Below are positions 1-10,681 of a stretch of 64,000 nucleotides of DNA, piece after piece; position 1 is the first letter of the stretch, and each line of letters opens with the position of its first letter. The stretch covers positions 1,860,001-1,924,000 of the forward strand of contig JADLSH010000061.1 of assembly GCA_016169945.1 (NCBI GenBank), given 5' to 3'. The notes beneath the pieces are model-generated. The model saw only the letters and a program-made list of their open reading frames with translations. It searched no databases and was not told the DNA's origin. Made by a program: the position numbers and the translations under genes. The stretch comes from Trachythela sp. YZ-2020. Lineage: Eukaryota; Cnidaria; Anthozoa; Malacalcyonacea; Clavulariidae.

Positions 1-367
1 GAAGAAGGATGGTATAGAATATATCCGAAAAAAGCAATGGCAAATGATATCGATCTTTATCGGAAAGCGTTTCGTCAGCGATTTCTTCGGGAAATCTTTT
101 TAGAGTCGATATGTTTAATGATAGAGTCGCCCATAATTAGGATCGGACTATCTGTGTTGAACTCGATTGGTGAATTATTTCATGATTCATCAGTCGGTGA
201 ACTGTTTAATGATGTATTGTACTGAGAGGAATTATTGCTCTCGTTGGAAATTAAAATTACAATCGTTTGTTTCAGAGACTTCAATAAAATTGTATTGTTT
301 TGAGGAATTACAGATTGTATTGTTCTGATCGCTATATGCTCCAACGCGTACTGCTAGATAGTGTTAT

Positions 368-697
368 TTATTATATAAAGTATAGTGCTTTATAGAGATT
401 TCGAGCACTGATAAAACTGATAATCTCACACGTGAGATTATTTATGATAATCTCACGTGTGAAAATTATCGCTTTTGAAGTTTATGAAAATGGATATTTT
501 ATTTTATTTTATTTTGTTTGAAAAGACTGTCCTTTATATAATAAACAGAAAAATACATGGATGCTTGAAATACAAGATTTATTTCTCGTGTTGAACATGA
601 TATCTCACTCGTTCGCTGCGCTCACTCGTGAGATATCATGGTCAACACTCGAAATAAATCTGGTATTTCCGCGCACTCATGTATTATTCTCTATATA
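368..697. mobile_element. Hairpin (foldback) MITE, absent from copy B
   Basis: Comparison with the empty site at 48590-48610 shows an insertion of about 330 bp. Its right half (about 535-700) is one long imperfect palindrome: the arm with ACATGATATCTCACTCGTTC is mirrored by an arm with CGTGAGATATCATGGTCAAC. The left half holds shorter inverted repeats of GATAATCTCAC type at about 421-470. The ends TTATATAAAG and CTCTATATAA are inverted relative to each other. There is no coding capacity. The exact target duplication cannot be fixed because the target is TA-rich. Confidence 0.7.
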
Positions 698-842
698 ATT
701 AATCTGTTGTCCCTCGATCAACCCGCGCGTTACTGTCCATACTTAAAGTCCTTAATAGTTTTCCCACTCCCATTAATTGTTTGACTTTTTTGTTTAGTAA
801 AAATTGTCTGTTAATATTAATTGCAGAGTGGTGGTGACTGGA

Positions 843-909
843 ATGCCAACAATGTATCTGAAATATCCTTTACTGTACTTATTCATTCAATGCATATTAC
901 GGGCGACTG
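843..909 (+). pseudogene. PAN-TLDc gene copy A, exon 1 (signal peptide)
   Basis: Starts ATG CCA ACA ATG and encodes about 22 residues with the hydrophobic core YPLLYLFIQCIL, read as a secretory signal peptide. It ends one base into a codon before a GTGAAG donor (910). That phase fits the two-base start of the PAN exon at 2582. It is nearly identical to 48755-48821 in copy B. The exon itself is intact; it is called a pseudogene because later exons of this copy are broken. Confidence 0.6.
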
Positions 910-2581
910 GTGAAGAACAAAAAAAATGAAAATGAGATTTTTTGTTATGATTCAAGTCTGGAAGGTAAAAATAATATAAAAATGATAACTTTATTTGCCG
1001 CCCACGCATGGCTAAAAATTGTGGTAAATTCAATTTTTTTCTTGGAAAATTTGGTATTTTTAAAGGTAAGATTATATAAATGTTTTAATCGTGCATCAAC
1101 TGTACTATTTTCAATTTGTCTGATTTTTATATCGCGTTTTAGTCATGCTAATCACCAATTGTATTAACCCGTGTTTCGGGTCAGTGTACAAATCCCGAAA
1201 GTGGCTTCGATACACGCTGGAGATAATTACATTTATAAGTCAAAATAAATCACACCATCGAATTCAAAAATATTTGTTCCACCTTATGATACCCCAAAAC
1301 CCAAATAATCCCCTCAAAATCGCAATTTGAAAATTGAATAAATTGTTGAATTTATTATATTCTCACTGTCGCGGGTGGCGAAAATTCAAAGCTTATGTAA
1401 CTCAATATGGCGCGAACAAAACAACTTTATGCAACACAACAATGTTTTGGCCTTGATACATTGACAAAGGGCTTTTGCTCTAAATGTCACAGTTGTCTAT
1501 ATATTTTTCAGATAGGTTACACCCATAATTTAAAAATTAGACATCTTAGTGATCTTACTATTGACAGTAAATCAGAAACAACATTTGAGATGAGAAACAC
1601 ACCAATAACTTTATAATTACACTTATTGCAGACATTACAATAGCTTTGTTCATGGTTCGATCTTCAGGCAAGCACGATTGTAACCCATGATGACAAATCC
1701 TAGACTGTCGGAAAATATTCTCTTGGCAACAGTTTTGTTTTTCCTAGAACTAAGATCATCTACGGTATTATCAGGACCACCAACATGCTGAATTTTCTGC
1801 TGAATTTTCTCAATTTTGGTGTCAGCAAAGTTCACCGCCATCATGATTTCAACTTCATTATTGACACAATCAATACCATTAAATACACTTTCTTCAACTA
1901 GCATTTAGTTGGAAGCAAGGACAGATTATCAGTTGACTTTTCAGCATGTGCTGGAGTTGAACATCATCCAACTCCAAATTGATATAAAATTCTCACAATT
2001 TGTCAGCAAGATGTGTTTACAATAGGTTTATAGTGACCTTGTCAAACAGTTGTAACAATACTGTCATTTTATCAAGCTGCTACAAGGTTCTCACTCGTTA
2101 GCAGGATGCTAACAACTGGTAACAAATCTGTTGACAACTTGTCAACAAGCTGGGAGCAAACAAGTGCAACAAGTCTGCTGCAGATTTGTTGCAACTTGCA
2201 TCTTTTTGAGTCTGTAGTCATTAAAAATGTCCGAGTCATATGGTGATTCTTTAGAAAATTGATAATGGGATTATATATAATATCACAAAATCATACTTCT
2301 ACTGATGCTGGTAATCATTGTGTCATTTATACAAGCACAAAAGTGTTGCTTTTAATTTGTCGTGATAAAAACGTTAGTATAACTCAATAATCTTAAAGAC
2401 ATGAATGATATTTGGTGAGAACAATGAGCTTGATAAAATTCAATGTATGCATGTATGTAAATTATCAGGATTTTTTTTTTAATACACAAGCTCACAGTCA
2501 CGATTTCCTTTGCGCTTTCTTCATGGACTCTTAATGAGAATTACAAATTAAATTACTTACTATATACGTTGTATATTGTAG
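910..2581 (+). other. Intron 1 of copy A with a copy-specific block
   Basis: From 910 to about 1465 it matches copy B. From 1466 to about 2320 it is specific to copy A. That block ends with a degenerate stretch (about 1990-2210) rich in CAACAA and TTGTTG words such as TTGACAACTTGTCAACAAG. The intron closes with a pyrimidine-poor acceptor, TATTGTAG, at 2581. No further gene is supported. Confidence 0.5.
1650..1904 (-). CDS. Unrecognised 84-residue ORF, probably a mobile-element fragment
   Basis: An open frame with balanced composition (segments such as MMAVNFADTKIEKIQQKIQ), unlike the low-complexity shadows around it. It lies inside the block present only in copy A, so it was probably brought in by an insertion. 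I recognise no domain. The ATG start may be internal to a longer broken frame, and it could be a chance ORF. Confidence 0.2.
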   Translation of the reverse strand: MLVEESVFNGIDCVNNEVEIMMAVNFADTKIEKIQQKIQHVGGPDNTVDDLSSRKNKTVAKRIFSDSLGFVIMGYNRACLKIEP

Positions 2582-2814
2582 GTTTCAGGCTTAATAAAAC
2601 AGTTTTGATGAACCAAACCGTTTCGGAATGGATCGATTGCGTAATGGAATGTGTTACTGAGCCATGTTGTAGATCAATCAACTACAAGAACACAGTGAAC
2701 GCTCAGAATGAACCAAATTGTGAAATGTTACACGACGTGGTCTACAATACATCTGAGAAAGTATTGGAGATGAACTCTTCTTATCATTATGTTTATCTCG
2801 TTAACCCACAAAAG
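2582..2814 (+). pseudogene. PAN-TLDc gene copy A, PAN/Apple domain exon
   Basis: Encodes about 78 residues with the PAN pattern WIDCVMECVTEPCCRSINY followed by NCEMLHD, so the cysteines lie in C-x3-C-x4-CC spacing. PAN domains are disulphide-bonded extracellular protein- or carbohydrate-binding modules. The exon is bounded by a TATTGTAG acceptor and an AAAAG/GTAAGA donor and ends in phase 0. It is intact and almost identical to copy B; the disabling lesions lie in the TLDc exons. Confidence 0.75.
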
Positions 2815-3646
2815 GTAAGAATTAACCGCAGAGAAAGAAATATTTCAATTACCGTACATTCGAGAAAATGATTGTAATTTGATGCGATTAAACTATACCA
2901 AAACTGCGTTGTTCATTGAACAATTTTTACATATATAAATTATTTCATTTCAACAACATATTTTCAAACAGAGCAAATTTATTGAGATACATTTGATGAG
3001 TGGAACACCAAACATGCGTGTTGATAAAAAATAGTACTCTACGTCACCTTATTCTTATGGCATGTCTAAATATTTTCCCATTGCTACTTCCATGGCACTG
3101 ATCTCAAAACTAGGACTAGATATGGCATCTTATATATTCAACGAGACAATTCTGAAGCTAGAATATTTTAATGAGAAGAGATTTTTAAACCTGTCAAATC
3201 GCTTTGTCCTTCAATTAGATTATCATTAAGCAAATTTATTTTTCTTTGTAAGTTCCTAACACATCTTCTATTGAGTTATAAACATTTGAAACACTTATTG
3301 AAGAGAAATGTGACAGCCATATTGGTGTGACCAAATTAGTTATTCACTATCAAAAAAAGTTAAAAGCACATTTAAGAAGAAAGAGAAGACACAAATAGCC
3401 AATTTCTATCTAGGCAAAACAGTGTACGTGTTCTTTCACACCCAAAACCAGAAATAGCATGGACCACTTCCAGCTTGTCTGCTGAACACTACAGTGGAGT
3501 AATAAGAGTACCAGTGTTCACACCAATACGAAATTCATTGATTTCATTTATGGCTGCATAGTTTTCAAGTCAGTTTTTCAATGGTAACCATGCAATATTT
3601 ATAGTATATGTTGTAAAAACAAACAAACGACTAGTTTTTGCTGTAG
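2815..3646 (+). other. Intron 2 of copy A
   Basis: Alignable to 54063-54789 in copy B with several small indels. A short open frame seen in copy B (54337-54549) is broken here by an indel near 3205, so it is not treated as an exon. Nothing else is recognised. Confidence 0.6.
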
Positions 3647-3695
3647 GAATACAATGCAAGCTGCTTTCCAAAGGTTTTAAAAGAGACTACTCAAG
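3647..3695 (+). pseudogene. PAN-TLDc gene copy A, linker exon (first of two)
   Basis: A 49-bp exon between a TTTTGCTGTAG acceptor and an AAG/GTATGT donor. In the phase left by the PAN exon it reads EYNASCFPKVLKETTQ plus one base. The same exon is at 8086-8134 and 54790-54838. Preservation of the frame and both splice sites in three copies supports a real small linker exon between the PAN and TLDc domains. Confidence 0.6.
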
Positions 3696-4731
3696 GTATG
3701 TGTCGATAAGTACTTTTCCGTTTATAAGTATGTTATTATCGTTTTAAAGGACTACCCTGGGTACAATTATGTCGCTCTGGGGTGAATTTGAAACAAAATT
3801 ACTTTATTCTCAACGTAACGTGCTTTTCATACACTGCTAAATTAGACAAAAATATGCCTCCATTCTTATTGTCTGTTTTATGTTGGGATTTCTTCTTTTT
3901 TAAATTTGGCCACCAGCCTCAACAGATACAAAAATGTTCTGGAGGTGGACGCACCTCTCCCGCACAAGTCGCAATTTTCTGGGTTCACAGCTTCTTTATT
4001 AAGTTCCTTTCCCTTGATGGCGCCCAACTGACGAATTTTTAAAAGACGGCCTGATCCGAAGCCCTGAATTTTCAAAAGAGGCTGTTATGGACAATCAGTT
4101 TAAGTATATATTTCTAAAGTGCTAAGTGTTAACTTGACACCAGATCAAAAATCGTAGCTCGTGTGCCATGCTTAAAAGATCTATGTTTGCCAATTTTTAT
4201 TGAAATTAATTATTTACGCACACCAAGGAATTATTGTTAAATGGAGAAAATGTGACATTGGATCGGTTTAATCTTCAACTGTAAATTTGACAGATTTCAA
4301 TTTTTGGTCAAATTTCTGAAGTTATTGCAAACGGTAGTACGTAAGTTTTGAACAAAAATATTGAATACTTTTTTCTTGAATTTCGGGGAAACAATCAAAT
4401 CTTGGCATATTAACAAAATCGTTAAGGTGAATCTCACCGGATGCTTTTGCATTACACTGGTATAGATAATGCACTTTTCTGTAAAACAATGTAACAACTA
4501 GTTATCAGGATGGTCTACATCAGCCCAGAGAAAGGCCAGAGGAGGTGCATCCATGATAAAGAAATCTAACAACTGTAATTGATAATTAAACTTACTTGAC
4601 AAGAGAGTGTTCGAAGAAGTGCTACATTGAATATGTTTGATACCATCAGACTAGAAACAGTTCTTCTCACTAAACTATACAATATCTATGTAACATAACC
4701 AAAATATGAATTTCATTTTCCAAGGTCATCA

Positions 4732-5434
4732 ATGGTCTGGACAGAGACAAAGGACTTGACATTACTTCGTGAGATGGCTGCAGAGGGTGTAATGCACCAA
4801 AAACCAAAGTCAAAGGACAGGGGAGCAGCATGGCAGAAAGTTGTTGATCACTTAAATCCACTGCCAGATTTTGATGTGGCTACCAGGTCAGTCAGGAACA
4901 GATTTAAGAACCTGGCACAAAGTCAGAATGGAAAAAGAGGAGAGAGGAACTGGTGGTGGAGGGGAAGGGTTAAGCGAAATGGAAAGTCTTTTGGAGGAAC
5001 TAACAGAAATAAGAGAGGAGACAGATCAGAGAGTGGAAGAGGAAGCAGCAACAAGACAAAATGAGATGGATGAAGAAAGAAGAAAGGCATTGGAGATGAG
5101 AAAGAGGGCGATGGAAACTGTGGGTGGACCAGAGAGCGTCTGGGGAAAGGAGACAACGGTGAAAAGAAGAGAAGGTCAGCTGGTCAGTCAATGGACTGGC
5201 TTGAAAAAGCAATTAAGGCGAAGGAAGAGATGGCTAACGAGGAACGAAGACAGAGAGAAGATGACAGAAGGCAGCAACACGAAGTGCAAGTACAATTTGT
5301 GGAGCAATTCCAGATAAATCAGCAACAACAAGCGGCACAGTCTGCGGCTACTGAGCAGCGTTGGTTACAGTTCATGCAACAGCAACAGCAACAACAACAA
5401 CAGCAACAACAGCAACAACAACAGCAACAACAGC

Positions 5435-5477
<43 letters not shown>

Positions 5478-5678
5478 GCAACAGCAACAACAGCAACAAC
5501 AACAACAGCAACAACAACAGCAACAACAACAGCAACAACAACAGCAACAACAACAATAACAACAACAGCAGCAACAACAACAGCAACAACAACAGCAACA
5601 ACAACAACAGCAGCAGCAACAACAGCATAAACGCAGCAACAACAAGCAGCAACAGCAATAACAACAGCAACAACAAAT

Positions 5679-5718
<40 letters not shown>

Positions 5719-5759
5719 GCAACAGCAACAACAACAATAACAACAACAACAACAACACC

Positions 5760-5839
<80 letters not shown>

Positions 5840-5905
5840 ATGATGGAACAGCAGCAAAGGCAGACGGAAATGACATTAGAACTATTTAAAAAATCTAAAA
5901 ATTAA
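4732..5905 (+). pseudogene. Harbinger Myb/SANT-like DNA-binding protein, copy 1
   Basis: Starts at ATG 4732 with a SANT/trihelix-like region (WTETKDLTLLREM, then AWQKVVDHLNPLP and RSVRNRFKNLAQ), the DNA-binding partner of PIF/Harbinger transposases. The frame changes near 4918 and again near 5190. The three frames give a charged coiled-coil middle (EELTEIREETDQRVEEEAA) and a Q-rich tail. Both frameshifts are also in copy 2, so they predate the duplication. The polyglutamine tract is hugely expanded and contains stops. Confidence 0.75.
5376..5839 (+). repeat. Expanded CAA/CAG microsatellite, 464 bp
   Basis: An almost uninterrupted run of CAA and CAG triplets, with rare interruptions (TAA near 5557, CATAAACGC near 5626, TAA near 5659 and 5738, ACC near 5758). 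The orthologous tract in the tandem copy (10393-10428) is only 12 triplets. It generates long artefactual poly-Q, poly-T, poly-L, poly-V and poly-C frames on both strands. Confidence 0.97.
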
Positions 5906-6092
5906 TTTAATCTTTCTAAATTTTTAACAATCAAAAATAACAGTTTTTGTCTTTAAATATTACTTGTATAAAATATTGTAAATAACAGTTTTTGTCTTGA
6001 CTTTAAATATTACTTGTATAAATTACTTGCATTACTTAGAATCATTTTTCAATTACAAATATAAAATGTTTCTCAAGAATTCCAAAGTTCTA

Positions 6093-7169
6093 TCATGAAA
6101 AATATTGTTCCAAGGTTGGAGGTGAAAGTTCAAACACACTTGAAACAATCTTGCCATACAAACAAGTATGAGCATTTTGCAATAATACACATACAACATA
6201 CATTTTCCCAACTGTGCCTAAGTTCATTTTTGGCTGCCTTTTGAAATCGATAATTTGGAAATAATTGGTGACACAACCAAACACCTATTCCACTGAAACA
6301 CGCACTCGGCTCATGGCTTTGTTGAACCTTTCCATCTCAGGGGTAAGTTGGCGATCTTTGAACGGTCCTTGTAGATGAATGCCCAAGGGATATGCCGGAA
6401 CGCCATAAAGGCATAGTGGGTTGCCATGATATGATGCATGCTGCTCTAAAGAGGCCAGTAATCCAGATTAGTATAGCATTGTGCTATCATGGCGCTTTCC
6501 CTCATAGGGCCCAGAAAGATTGGCAATCAAACCATTTGGTAGAATTACACTTTGAAACTTCATGGCATGAACACGTTTGTGTCCATTGTACATGGTTCTT
6601 TGATTTTGTTTTCGTCTAGCTATTCTTCTCACTGTCCCGTCTATGAAACCGAAACAGTTTTGTAATGGAGCTCCATGAGCATGTATAGACTCAACATAAG
6701 TGGCAAGACTTTCTGGAGAAAGGAAAGGTTGTTCCCAGCTTTGAAGTCGATGACTATGAGTGGTGTATAAAAATTGCAGCAATGTGTTGAATATGAGACA
6801 AAGTTCAGTTGGATTTCGTCCAAATCTGGTGACCATGTCCGTATATCGACAAGGGTATGCAAGCCTTTTCAAAAGGCTGCATAAAGCTTCCATGCCACTG
6901 CATGTAGTTATTTGAGTGCAGACTATCTTCTCCGGGATTTGCAGGTTATTAAGTAAAGTAGGAAGATCACTTTTTCTGAACCGCAACTCAGTATCACACT
7001 CGATGTCATCCCAATTTTCAAGATTAAACTTTTCAAACTTCCAATGCGGAAATATCGATCGCGACTGATTATTTTGATAGAGTAAAGCAAAGTGTTCAAT
7101 ATCCACCAAGTCTGAAAGATACGCGGAGACAAGTTTCTCACGAAATCCTTGCAAACCATGGTGAGCCAT
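6093..7169 (-). pseudogene. Harbinger DDE transposase, copy 1
   Basis: Reads on the minus strand from ATG at 7169. The first two catalytic acidic residues are seen in CFGFIDGTVRR and KRHDSTML. A CAA-to-TAA type stop follows at about 6468. The frame then continues (SGLLASLEQHASYHGNPLC) to VSVE, the third acidic residue, directly followed by a TAG where a tryptophan codon is expected. The rest (VFGCVTNYFQIIDFKR) runs to the stop at 6093. The TAG is shared with copy 2; the TAA is private to this copy. Confidence 0.85.
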
Positions 7170-7582
7170 TTTCAGAAATCACTTTGCGATGGTAAAACAC
7201 TCGTCATTGTGCGAGCTTTTATTTTGTTTAAAATTGTAACCGTCTTTTCGAATTTATTCAGAACTCAGACTTATTCCTAACCGATTCGAAACTGATCGAT
7301 ACACAGTATGGTAAAAGAAATCTTCCTACTGACTAAACAACCGACCTTGATAAAATAATGAACTTACTTCAACCTTGCCAGCCACCATTTTTAAAAGCCA
7401 GAATCCAGAATTTATTTACTTCATCGAGTTGACTCGAGCTACATGCAAATATTTGATAGTGTCAATTGTCCAATACGTCGTTGATTCACTCAAAGTATTC
7501 ATCAAATAGTTATAATAAAAGTTTGAATGCAGTTAATGCCGTAGAATCCTTTGATAATCTGGCCTAAAATCCTTAGAGTTTA

Positions 7583-8038
7583 CAACGCAACGGCGTCCTA
7601 GACCCAGACTCCGCGCCCAAAAATGACGTCCTACTTGACGTCGCGTTGTGTTTGCTAAAGCTGTCTAATGTCTTTCAAGTCGAGCTGTTCACGAAGGGCT
7701 TTGCGACGTAAACGAGCGTCTGACGTTTTATGTATGATCTATGTTTTTATTTCATTGTCTTCGTCGTGAAATCCACATAGCTTTGCTTTTTATTTTAGTC
7801 AACGGTAGAATTCGTCGATGGATTCGCCACTTTCTTGCTTAATTTGTCGAAAATCGAATATAGTCATATCTTTGTTTTCAGCCGCGAAAAATGCTCTGTT
7901 AAACGTTGAATTGCCGTCTCGTAATCCGTGCGTGTGTTTGCCAATGTGTCGAAAATGTCGTTTGTTTCCTCAACTACGTACGTGAGAAACAGCGCTCATT
8001 TGACTTCTGGATCTTCTTCTCGAAGACTTATTATAAGA
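7583..8038 (-). pseudogene. Gypsy-like gag fragment, copy 1
   Basis: Similar throughout to 12235-12700, which encodes a retrotransposon gag segment (ETAIQRLTEHFS, then MTIFDFRQIKQESGESIDEF). Here small indels break the frame. It is truncated at 8038, where the sequence runs into the start of tandem unit 2. Confidence 0.6.
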
Positions 8039-8085
8039 TTAAAGTACAAGATGGGTTTTTTTGGGTTGACTAGTTTTTGCTGTAG

Positions 8086-8134
8086 GAATACAATGCAAGC
8101 TGCTTTCCAAAGGTTTTAAAAGAGACTACTCAAG
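8086..8134 (+). pseudogene. PAN-TLDc gene copy A, linker exon (second of two)
   Basis: Duplicate of 3647-3695 with identical 49-bp sequence, acceptor and donor. It sits directly upstream of the surviving TLDc exon of copy A. Confidence 0.55.
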
Positions 8135-8933
8135 GTATGTGTCGATAAGTACTTTTCCGTTTATAAGTATGTTATTATCGTTTTAAAGGACTACCCTGGG
8201 TACAATTATGTCGCTCTGGGGTGAATTTGAAACAAAATTACTTTATTCTCAACGTAACATGCTTTTCATACACTGCTAAATTAGACAAAAATATGCCTCC
8301 ATTCTTATTGTCTGTTTTATGTTGGGATTTCTTCTTTTTTAAATTTGGCCACCAGCCTCAACAGATACAAAAATGTTCTGGAGGTGGACGCACCTCTCCG
8401 CACAAGTCGCAATTTTCTGGGTTCACAGCTTCTTTATTAAGTTCCTTTCCCTTGATGGCGCCCAACTGACGAATTTTTAAAAGACGGCCTGATCCGAAGC
8501 CCTGAATTTTCAAAAGAGGCTGTTATGGACAATCAGTTTAAGTATATATTTCTAAAGTGCTAAGTGTTAACTTGACACCAGATCAAAAATCGTAGCTCGT
8601 GTGCCATGCTTAAAAGATCTATGTTTGCCAATTTTTATTGAAATTAATTATTTACGCACACCAAGGAATTATTGTTAAATGGAGAAAATGTGACATTGGA
8701 TCGGTTTAATCTTCAACTGTAAATTTGACAGATTTCAATTTTTGGTCAAATTTCTGAAGTTATTGCAAACGGTAGTACGTAAGTTTTGAACAAAAATATT
8801 GAATACTTTTTTCTTGAATTTCGGGGAAACAATCAAATCTTGGCATATTAACAAAATCGTTAAGGTGAATCTCACCGGATGCTTTTGCATTACACTGGTA
8901 TAGATAATGCACTTTTCTGTAAAACAATGTATG
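8135..8933 (+). other. Intron 3 of copy A
   Basis: Near-identical to 3696-4492 and alignable to 54839-55768 in copy B. An open frame containing FGHQPQQIQK occurs in all three, but it lies between well-supported splice sites and has no recognisable domain, so it is taken as intron. Confidence 0.55.
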
Positions 8934-9173
8934 AGAATCAGAAATATTGTCACCTGCATGAACCACCGGAATTTACAAACAAACTGGGAGAATGAGTGCC
9001 TAAGACAGAAAATTTGAAAATTTGTGGCGAACTACAAGGGATTGTTGGGATGCCAATTCATTTCACTCGCGATGTGACGGGGAAAAACCGACATTAACAA
9101 TTGTAAAAGTTGTCAAGGAATGGGACAGGTTACGTTTTTGGAGGGCATGCTACCGAAACATGCAATGATTTGA
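8934..9173 (+). pseudogene. PAN-TLDc gene copy A, TLDc N-terminal exon (broken)
   Basis: Aligns with 55769-56016 of copy B. Lesions seen by comparison: a 4-bp insertion after the codons for ESEILSP, a TGG-to-TGA change in the equivalent of GEWLP, and a single-base loss near the ICWRA motif. The donor GTAAGT at 9174 is kept. Unlike copy B it lacks the extra TA pair after the FGG motif. Confidence 0.85.
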
Positions 9174-9539
9174 GTAAGTTTGAATTTAATGTTATTTTTT
9201 CTGTTTTTGCAATGGAAAAAAATTAAATTTAGTATCGCACTTTTTTATTTGACTGTACTTTATCATAAAACGTATAGACATAATTATATATAAACCTTGC
9301 AGTAATCATATTAACTACTCTCCAATCGATGACCAAATTACAGTTTTATATAGAGTAACCACCCTCACTGGGCTATCGATCATACAGTGTTTTCTTGAGT
9401 AAAGTGCTACTGACAGCAAATATTCCAAAGATTCGCTAAATTCCTATAATCACCGATATTTTTGCCCAGTAGACTGTGTAGGAATGTTTCAAAACCACAC
9501 ATCATCCCACCTCAATAGTAAATAGTTAAATGGTTGGCC
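9174..9539 (+). other. Start of intron 4 of copy A
   Basis: Aligns with 56017-56300 of copy B up to about 9440 (shared ATCGATCATACAGTGTTTTC). The remainder up to the Harbinger edge is not clearly alignable and holds no gene. Confidence 0.6.
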
Positions 9540-9747
9540 CCCAGAGAAAGGCCAGAGGAGGTGCATCCATGATAAAGAAATCTAACAACTGTAATTGATA
9601 ATTAAACTTACTTGACAAGAGAGTGTTCGAAGAAGTGCTACATTGAATATGTTTGATACCATCAGACTAGAAACAGTTCTTCTCACTAAACTATACAATA
9701 TCTATGTAACATAACCAAAATATGAATTTCATTTTCCAAGGTCATCA

Positions 9748-10494
9748 ATGGTCTGGACAGAGACAAAGGACTTGACATTACTTCGTGAGATGGCTGCAGA
9801 GGGTGTAATGCACCAAAAACCAAAGTCAAAGGACAGGGGAGCAGCATGGCAGAAAGTTGTTGATCACTTAAATCCACTGCCAGATTTTGATGTGGCTACC
9901 AGGTCAGTCAGGAACAGATTTAAGAACCTGGCACAAAGTCAGAATGGAAAAAGAGGAGAGAGGAACTGGTGGTGGAGGGGAAGGGTTAAGCGAAATGGAA
10001 AGTCTTTTGGAGGAACTAACAGAAATAAGAGAGGAGACAGATCAGAGAGTGGAAGAGGAAGCAGCAACAAGACAAAATGAGATGGATGAAGAAAGAAGAA
10101 AGGCATTGGAGATGAGAAAGAGGGCGATGGAAACTGTGGGTGGACCAGAGAGCGTCTGGGGAAAGGAGACAACGGTGAAAAGAAGAGAAGGTCAGCTGGT
10201 CAGTCAATGGACTGGCTTGAAAAAGCAATTAAGGCGAAGGAAGAGATGGCTAACGAGGAACGAAGACAGAGAGAAGATGACAGAAGGCAGCAACACGAAG
10301 TGCAAGTACAATTTGTGGAGCAATTCCAGATAAATCAGCAACAACAAGCGGCACAGTCTGCGGCTACTGAGCAGCGTTGGTTACAGTTCATGCAACAGCA
10401 ACAACAACAACAACAACAACAACAACAAATGATGGAACAGCAGCAAAGGCAGACGGAAATGACATTAGAACTATTTAAAAAATCTAAAAATTAA
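9748..10494 (+). pseudogene. Harbinger Myb/SANT-like DNA-binding protein, copy 2
   Basis: Virtually identical to copy 1 up to the glutamine tract, including the same two frame changes (near 9934 and 10206). The last frame is clean to the natural end: a charged helix (ANEERRQREDDRRQQHEV), about 12 glutamine codons, then MMEQQQRQTEMTLELFKKSK and TAA at 10492-10494. It gives the ancestral 3' end of this gene. Confidence 0.75.
10393..10428 (+). repeat. Short CAA/CAG tract (12 triplets)
   Basis: The unexpanded counterpart of 5376-5839, flanked by identical sequence (TTACAGTTCATG before, ATGATGGAACAGCAGC after). Confidence 0.95.
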
Positions 10495-10681
10495 TTTAAT
10501 CTTTCTAAATTTTTAACAATCAAAAATAACAGTTTTTGTCTTTAAATATTACTTGTATAAAATATTGTAAATAACAGTTTTTGTCTTGACTTTAAATATT
10601 ACTTGTATAAATTACTTGCATTACTTAGAATCATTTTTCAATTACAAATATAAAATGTTTCTCAAGAATTCCAAAGTTCTA

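Larger units (their letters stand above)
4524..7582. mobile_element. PIF/Harbinger DNA transposon, copy 1 (dead)
   Basis: It carries the two diagnostic Harbinger genes in convergent orientation: a Myb/SANT-like DNA-binding protein (4732-5905, plus) and a DDE transposase (6093-7169, minus). Edges are estimated from where unit 1 and unit 2 similarity starts (near CCCAGAGAAAGGCC) and ends (near CCTTAGAGTTTA). No convincing terminal inverted repeat was found, so the true ends may differ. The corresponding intron of copy B has no insertion. Confidence 0.75.
3630..8038. repeat. Internal tandem duplication, unit 1
   Basis: Unit 1 (3630-8038) and unit 2 (8068-12700) share, in order, the linker exon, about 800 bp of intron, a Harbinger transposon and part of a Gypsy-like gag. 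Unit 1 lacks the equivalent of 8932-9539, which holds the TLDc N-terminal exon; about 30 unrelated bases lie there. It has an expanded CAA/CAG tract. It is cut inside gag at 8038, where unit 2 begins after about 30 bp. Confidence 0.85.

Noticed and set aside
3782..4075. Open frame containing FGHQPQQIQK, recurring at 8221-8469 and 55039-55230
   Set aside because: It recurs because the segment is duplicated. It lies between supported splice sites in intron 3, differs freely between copies, and shows no domain.
5319..5876. Long poly-C, poly-V, poly-L, poly-T and poly-Q open frames on both strands
   Set aside because: All are translations of the CAA/CAG microsatellite in different frames. Only the SANT-gene frame has a biological explanation, and it is interrupted by stops.
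6392..6619. Plus-strand ORF (and 10981-11208) opposite the Harbinger transposase
   Set aside because: It is the antisense shadow of the conserved transposase coding sequence.
4524..7582. Terminal inverted repeats for the Harbinger copies
   Set aside because: Only the short GGCCAGA word is shared in inverted orientation by both ends. That is too weak to call, so the ends are given as approximate.
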